64,000 bases of DNA, taken from VAZQ01 sp963712565. GTDB lineage: Bacteria > Pseudomonadota > Alphaproteobacteria > Rhizobiales > Xanthobacteraceae. Shown piece after piece: positions 59,374-64,000 of this stretch; position 1 is the first letter of the stretch; each line of letters opens with the position of its first letter. The notes beneath the pieces were generated by a model. The model ran no database searches. It was not told the origin of the DNA and saw only the letters and a program-made list of their open reading frames with translations. Made by a program: the position numbers and the translations under genes. The stretch covers positions 62,001 through 126,000 of the forward strand of contig CAVQIP010000033.1 in NCBI GenBank assembly GCA_963712565.1, written 5' to 3'.

Positions 59374-60465
59374 ATGCCTCATCCCGCGCAGCAAATCCGC
59401 TTTTGCAGGAGCCGCGATGGAACGCGAATCGGTTATGCGCTTTGCGGCGAGGGTCCCCCGCTGGTCTGGGTCCAGCACTGGATGCACCATCTCAATTTCG
59501 ATTGGGACCACCCGGTCTGGCAGCCGTGGCTGAGTTTCTTGACCAGGCGCCACAGCGTGGTCCGCTATGACTGGCGCGGCTGCGGGCTTTCCGATCGCGA
59601 TGGAGCCGAATTGTCGGTGGAGCGATACGCCGAGGACCTTGAAGCCGTCATCAAGGCGGCCGGCATCGAGCGCTGTGTCCTGTTCGGCATGGCGGGATCG
59701 GGCAGCGCCGCCGCGATCATCTATGCCGCCAACCATCCGGAACGGATCAGCCGTTTGATCGTCAGCGGCGCGCATACGCATGCCCGGTTGGCGCGCAATC
59801 CGCCGCTTGCAAAAGTCGAAGAGACGGAAGCTCGGCTGAAGCTTTATGAGCTCGGCTGGTCCAGCGAAACGCCGGCTTACGGCCAATTCTTCACCGCCCT
59901 GCATATTCCCGACGGCACCGCCGCGCAGATGCGCGCCTATGACGACCTGCTGCGCCGGACGACGTCGTCCGCCACTGCCGTGAGCCTCGTGCGCTCGTTC
60001 CAACGGATGGACATCGAAGCCAGCGTCATGAACGTTCGCTGCCCGACGCTCGTCCTGCACTCGCGCGGGGACTGCATCATTCCGTTCGACAAGGGCCGCG
60101 AGGTCGCGGCGCTGATCCCCGACGCCCAGTTTGTTGCGCTGGACAGCCGCAACCACGTGCTGCTCGGCGGCGAACCGGCATGGTCGCAAATGATCGCCGC
60201 CGTCGAAGATTTCCTCCCCGACGCCGCACCGCAACGCATCGTCCTGCCGCTCGACGAATTGACCGCGCGGGAACGGGAAATTCTGGAGCTCGTGGCACAA
60301 GGACTCGACAACGGCGGCATCGGCAATCGGCTCAAGATCAGCGAAAAGACCGTGCGCAACCACGTCTCCACGATCATGAGCAAACTCGGCATCGCCAGCC
60401 GCTCGCAGACCATCGTGCGGGCGCGCGACGCCGGCTTCGGACGTGCCGTCACGCCCCCTATCTGA
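59374..60465 (+). CDS. Alpha/beta-hydrolase fold protein fused to a LuxR-type HTH, nucleophile lost
   Basis: 363 residues. The N-terminal hydrolase fold starts IRFCRSRDGTRIGYALCGEG, the C-terminal LuxR HTH is at about residues 290-345 (LTAREREILELVAQGLDNGG, then IGNRLKISEKTVRNHVSTIM). At the nucleophile elbow, where G-x-S-x-G is expected, the chain reads LFGMAGSGS, so A107 replaces the serine, although the acid (SRGD) and histidine (SRNH) are kept. It probably binds a small ligand as a sensor rather than cleaving it. ATG at 59374. Confidence 0.8.
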   Translation: MPHPAQQIRFCRSRDGTRIGYALCGEGPPLVWVQHWMHHLNFDWDHPVWQPWLSFLTRRHSVVRYDWRGCGLSDRDGAELSVERYAEDLEAVIKAAGIERCVLFGMAGSGSAAAIIYAANHPERISRLIVSGAHTHARLARNPPLAKVEETEARLKLYELGWSSETPAYGQFFTALHIPDGTAAQMRAYDDLLRRTTSSATAVSLVRSFQRMDIEASVMNVRCPTLVLHSRGDCIIPFDKGREVAALIPDAQFVALDSRNHVLLGGEPAWSQMIAAVEDFLPDAAPQRIVLPLDELTAREREILELVAQGLDNGGIGNRLKISEKTVRNHVSTIMSKLGIASRSQTIVRARDAGFGRAVTPPI

Positions 60466-60616
60466 CGGAATTGTTCATTCTGCGACTCCGCGCCGATGCC
60501 CGCGATGAGCCTTGCGGCGCACGCTCCAATTTCGGATATCGTGCGGCGTCTCAACCCGTGTTCAAAACCGGACCCGGCTCCTATCGGCGCACGCGGCAAG
60601 CGGAGAGCTTTCGCCA

Positions 60617-62092
60617 ATGCCAGGCGGCAAGCAATATGAAACCGACATCGCGATCATTGGCGCGGGCGGCGCCGGCATGGCGGCCGGCATCGAGGCCCGC
60701 GATGCGGGAGCGCACGCCATCGTCTTCGAGCAGGACTCCGAGATCGGCGGCGCGGCCATCATCTCCGGAGGCGGCTGCCTGATCGTCGGGTCGCCGTTGC
60801 AGAAAGCGAATGGCATCCACGACACGCCGGACCTGGCCTTCCAGGACTGGATCGCGTGGGGAGGTCCGTCGACCGACGTGGTCTGGGCTCGCTACTACAT
60901 CGAGCACAGCCTGCATGACCTCTATCACTGGACCGAAGGGCTCGGCGTCAAGTGGGTCGACCTGAAGGCTCAAGAGGGCAACTCCGTGCTGCGCTGGACC
61001 AGGACCGAGAGCAACGGTCTCGGCCTGATGACCCGCCTCATCGAGGCCTTCCGGAACAAGGGCGGCGAGATCGCTCCTGAGACGGAGATCACGGGGCTGA
61101 AGCTCGAGGGCGGCCGCGTCACGGGCTTGCAAGGCCGCGATGCCAGGACCGGCGAGCCGGTGGCCGTCAGGAGCAAGGCCGTCGTCGTGGCGACCGGAGG
61201 CTTCAACTCGAACCTCGACATGGTGCTCGAGTTCAATCCCGCTCTCAGGAACGACAAGGTGCTGGCCGGATCCGGGCGCGGCTCGACCGGAAGCGGACAC
61301 GAGCTCATCCGCCAAGCCGGCGGCTATCTCACCCACATGGACCACATCTGGTTCTACGTTTACGCCACGCCCGATTACCGGGACCCCGCACAGCGGCGCG
61401 GCCTCGTGTTCCGTCTGGTGCCGGGCTACATCTGGGTCAATCAGCAGGGCCGCCGGTTCCACAACGAAGGCCTGTCGGGCGGCAACTCCGCGAGTCCCGC
61501 GCTGATGGCGCAGAGCCCGCGCCACGCCTGGGCGATCATGGATACGCCGATGACCGCGACCATGGAGGTCGCCGACCCCTACTACCGCGACGGCGACAAG
61601 GTCGTGCGGGCCAAGGTGGTGGAGCTGCTCGACAACTCGCCCTTCATCCGCAAGGCCGACACGCTCGCCGAGCTGGCCGCAAGGATGAAGGTGGACGTGC
61701 CGACATTCCTCGCCACCGTCGAGCGCTACAACAAGGCTTGCGAAGAGCGGCTCGAGACGGAGCCGGAATTCGGCAAGTCCCTCAAGTCGTCGAAGGCGTT
61801 CGACACGCCGCCCTACTACGGCGTTCAGATCTTCCCGCTGGCGCGCAAGAACTTCGGCGGCGTCAAGACCGACCTCCAGTGCCGCGTGCTCGACAAGCAT
61901 TTCGAGCCGATTGCCGGGCTCTACGCCGCAGGCGAGGTCGCAGGCATGGCCGGCGGCCACATCAACGGGCGCGCCGGTCTCGAAGGCACCATGCTGGGTC
62001 CCTCGATTTTCAGCGGGCGCGTCGCCGGCGGCTGGGCCGCCCATGCGGCGGGCCACGGCCGCGGTTTCGTCGGCAAGCCGAACCGCGGTTGA
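60617..62092 (+). CDS. FAD-dependent oxidoreductase, fumarate reductase/succinate dehydrogenase flavoprotein-like
   Basis: A 491-residue flavoprotein. The N-terminal Rossmann motif is IAIIGAGGAGMAAGIEARDA, followed by GGAAIISGGG and RTESNGLGLMTRLIEAF; the C-terminal substrate region is GGVKTDLQCRVLDKHFEPIA, LYAAGEVAGMAGGHINGRAG. It lacks a signal peptide and a haem domain, so it is a soluble enzyme such as a tricarballylate dehydrogenase, 3-ketosteroid dehydrogenase or urocanate reductase-like protein. ATG at 60617 follows GGAGAG. Confidence 0.85.
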   Translation: MPGGKQYETDIAIIGAGGAGMAAGIEARDAGAHAIVFEQDSEIGGAAIISGGGCLIVGSPLQKANGIHDTPDLAFQDWIAWGGPSTDVVWARYYIEHSLHDLYHWTEGLGVKWVDLKAQEGNSVLRWTRTESNGLGLMTRLIEAFRNKGGEIAPETEITGLKLEGGRVTGLQGRDARTGEPVAVRSKAVVVATGGFNSNLDMVLEFNPALRNDKVLAGSGRGSTGSGHELIRQAGGYLTHMDHIWFYVYATPDYRDPAQRRGLVFRLVPGYIWVNQQGRRFHNEGLSGGNSASPALMAQSPRHAWAIMDTPMTATMEVADPYYRDGDKVVRAKVVELLDNSPFIRKADTLAELAARMKVDVPTFLATVERYNKACEERLETEPEFGKSLKSSKAFDTPPYYGVQIFPLARKNFGGVKTDLQCRVLDKHFEPIAGLYAAGEVAGMAGGHINGRAGLEGTMLGPSIFSGRVAGGWAAHAAGHGRGFVGKPNRG

Positions 62093-62193
62093 GTTCGCGG
62101 CCGACATGAGGCAGCCGCGACCCGCCAAGTCCGCGCGCGGCGCGTGAGTCTAGGGAATGTCGCAGTTTGTAGTGCGGAGGATAGGATCGCGGC

Positions 62194-63171
62194 TTACTCC
62201 GCCTTGATGCCGGCCGCCCGGATCACCTTGGCCCACTTCTCAATCTCCCTGGCGACAAACCTTCCGAAGTCGGCGGGCGAACCCGCGAACACCAGACATC
62301 CCAGGTCGGCGAGGCGCTGTTTCGTCTTGGCATCGGCCAGAGCGGCATTGATCTCCTTGTTGAGCTTCTCGACGATGGCCGGGGGCGTGGCCGCGGGAGC
62401 GGCGATCCCATACCAGCCGCTGGCCTCGTAGCCCGGCAGAAATTCGTCCATGGCCGGGACGTCAGGCAAGACCCCCTGACGCTTCGTGGTCGTCACCGCC
62501 AGCGCGCGCAACTGGCCGGACCTGATGTATCCAAGCGACGACGGCAGGACGCCGAACATGACTTGCACATGCCCGCTCACGAGATCGGGCATCGCCACCG
62601 GCTCGCCGCGGTAAGGAACGTGGACCAGATCGACGCCGGCCATCATCTTGAACAGCTCTCCGGCGATATGGAGTGGGGTCGCATTGCCGCTCGACGCCAT
62701 GTTGATCTTGCCCGGGTTGGCCTTGGCATAGGCGATGAACTCGGGAACCGTCTTCGCCGGAACCGATGGATTCACTTCCATGACAAGGGGAATCCTGCCA
62801 ATGCTCGCCACCGGCGCGGTGTCGCGCATGAAATCGAAACGCAGATTATCGTAGAGCGTCGCATTGATGGCGTTCGCCGACATGGCGAAGAGCAGGAAGT
62901 AGCCGTCCGCGGGTGCGCGCACCACCGCTTCGGTGGCGATATTGCCGCTGGCGCCCGGCCGGTTGTCGACGACGAATTGCTGGCCCAGCCGATCCGACAG
63001 CCATTGGCCCATCACGCGTGCGACGATATCCGGCGAGCTGCCGGCGGGAACTTGAACGATCAAGCGCACTGGCCGCGCCGGATAGGCCTGTGCCCAGGCA
63101 GGCAGTGCCAAGGCCGGCGCCGCGGCAACGCCCGCTGCCAGATGCAAGAATTCTCGGCGGGGGAGTTTCAT
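62194..63171 (-). CDS. TctC/Bug-family periplasmic solute receptor with Tat-like signal
   Basis: A 325-residue receptor. The N-terminus MKLPRREFLHLAAGVAAAPA has a twin-arginine motif, then cleavage near AWAQ. YPARPVRLIVQVPAGSSPDI, VVDNRPGASGNIATEAVV and VHVPYRGEPVAMPDLVSGHV are the family landmarks. ATG at 63171 follows GGGAGGG; the long upstream frame is shadow. It converges with the flavoprotein gene, which may use the same imported acid. Confidence 0.88.
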   Translation of the reverse strand: MKLPRREFLHLAAGVAAAPALALPAWAQAYPARPVRLIVQVPAGSSPDIVARVMGQWLSDRLGQQFVVDNRPGASGNIATEAVVRAPADGYFLLFAMSANAINATLYDNLRFDFMRDTAPVASIGRIPLVMEVNPSVPAKTVPEFIAYAKANPGKINMASSGNATPLHIAGELFKMMAGVDLVHVPYRGEPVAMPDLVSGHVQVMFGVLPSSLGYIRSGQLRALAVTTTKRQGVLPDVPAMDEFLPGYEASGWYGIAAPAATPPAIVEKLNKEINAALADAKTKQRLADLGCLVFAGSPADFGRFVAREIEKWAKVIRAAGIKAE

Positions 63172-63447
63172 GGTGCTGCCCTCCCATGACACGCGCGCAA
63201 ACGGGGCGCGAAAGCGCGATGCAAATGCCGATAGAGCGCGAATTCGAAGCGCGAGCCGGATGCCCGCCGATCGCAATGGCGCTGCCGATACATGAACGGG
63301 ACTAGGGCATGTCCTACTGGCAGCCCGCGGTCGGATCCATCGTCTGTTGCAAGATCGTACGACCGCGCTCGCGCTGCGACAAGGCACGGTCGAGCAGGCA
63401 TGCCGACCGCACACGAGAAACGACACCAGGTCGTACATGAGACGTCT

Positions 63448-63834
63448 TCACCGCATTTGAGCAGGCGGAGCCTCACACCGGCCCGACCCCACGATGGTGG
63501 TCGAAACACCGTCCTTTATGGTCGAGCTTGCGTAGGACAAGGTGCCGTCTCGGCGATCGAACTCGTAGAAGATGCCGTCGCGGTTGGCGCTGATCCAAAA
63601 CCGGTCGAGCCGAGTGACCGCCAGAGGCGTGTTGTCCATGAAGGTGAGCGTTCTTACCTCATCATCGACCCAGAAGCCCAAGACTTCTTCGCTCGACGAC
63701 GATGTGTCTCCAGTCGGCGCGCTCGTGAGGACCACTTTTCGAGCAGAGCAATTCAGGTAGGTGCGCGCGAGCACCGGCTGCGCCAGGGCCGCAAGCGCGA
63801 TCGTGAGCACAGCGCATTCGCTCACGCCCTTCAT
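63448..63834 (-). CDS. Small exported protein (128 residues), hypothetical
   Basis: Signal peptide MKGVSECAVLTIALAALAQP with cleavage near VLA, then a mature part with two cysteines (YLNCSARK and SGRCEAP) that could form a disulphide, and a beta-rich middle (VRTLTFMDNTPLAVTRLDRF). ATG at 63834 follows GGGAGGAG; ATG at 63846 overlaps that site. No family recognised. Confidence 0.75.
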   Translation of the reverse strand: MKGVSECAVLTIALAALAQPVLARTYLNCSARKVVLTSAPTGDTSSSSEEVLGFWVDDEVRTLTFMDNTPLAVTRLDRFWISANRDGIFYEFDRRDGTLSYASSTIKDGVSTTIVGSGRCEAPPAQMR

Positions 63835-64000
63835 CACTCCTCCCAAAACGGTTTGAACCTGTCCGTCCTGCTCCTCTGTTCTTCACTCGGGCTTCTGCTC
63901 GGTCAGGCTAGCGCAGCCCGCGTGGTTCACGCCGGCCACGAACGATCCGAATTCGGCAAGAGGCAAGCATCGCGCCGGCCGAACCAGCGATAGCGGTTGC

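Noticed and set aside
63853..63993. TTG-started 46-codon frame with a signal-like start at the window edge
   Set aside because: Hydrophobic run LSVLLLCSSLGLLLG is suggestive but no ribosome site is present and the window ends before context can be judged.

Overview
The window looks like chromosomal DNA from a GC-rich alphaproteobacterium of the Hyphomicrobiales, in the Bradyrhizobium / Rhodopseudomonas / Xanthobacteraceae neighbourhood. The evidence is the NdvA-type cyclic glucan exporter, GTG starts beside AGGAGG-type ribosome sites, the many ABC, TRAP and TctC solute receptors, the phasin and ExoD proteins, and several kinds of intergenic palindrome that I know from these genomes. This assignment is an inference from gene content. 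No rRNA, tRNA, CRISPR array or intact transposase was found.

Bases 1-38,100 are mostly ordinary metabolic genes. They run: glucan exporter (partial), GT39-like membrane protein, thiolase, DD-carboxypeptidase with a Lys/Pro/Ala tail, CobW GTPase, a frameshifted fatty acyl-CoA synthetase, DUF924, a solute receptor, a helix-hairpin-helix protein, and kynA-kynU (tryptophan to anthranilate). Next are two MetE-like methyltransferases around a divergent TetR gene. These lead into a tightly overlapped operon of acyl-CoA synthetase, receptor and LivHMFG (16.9-23.6 kb), probably for uptake and CoA activation of an organic acid. A TctC receptor with an acyl-CoA synthetase, a membrane-anchored exported protein, an MFS carrier, a DctP-like protein, a CAP lipoprotein, Pit with its DUF47 partner, and a ferric-type ABC operon containing an alpha/beta hydrolase follow.

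Bases 38,100-53,200 differ. After groES-groEL comes an accessory stretch of short genes, many under 100 codons, among them a transglutaminase-ExoD pair, a Crp-type regulator, a GT4 glycosyltransferase and a phasin. The stretch holds three copies of a 37-residue membrane peptide gene (one shifted), a paralogous pair of GFY-GGW membrane proteins, two copies of a ~90 bp leader, four copies of a 19 bp upstream motif, two perfect TGTGA-N6-TCACA sites, inverted copies of a ~180 bp repeat, long hairpin elements and a histidine kinase remnant. A strongly structured element with complementary loops lies at 38,344-38,453. My best candidate for something undescribed is this set of small genes, possibly under the local Crp-type regulator.

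Bases 53,200-64,000 return to ordinary gene density: a large YfhO-like membrane protein, a polysaccharide deacetylase-like protein, two further TctC receptors, an O-methyltransferase, a hydrolase-LuxR fusion that has lost its serine nucleophile, an FAD-dependent fumarate-reductase-like protein and a small exported protein.
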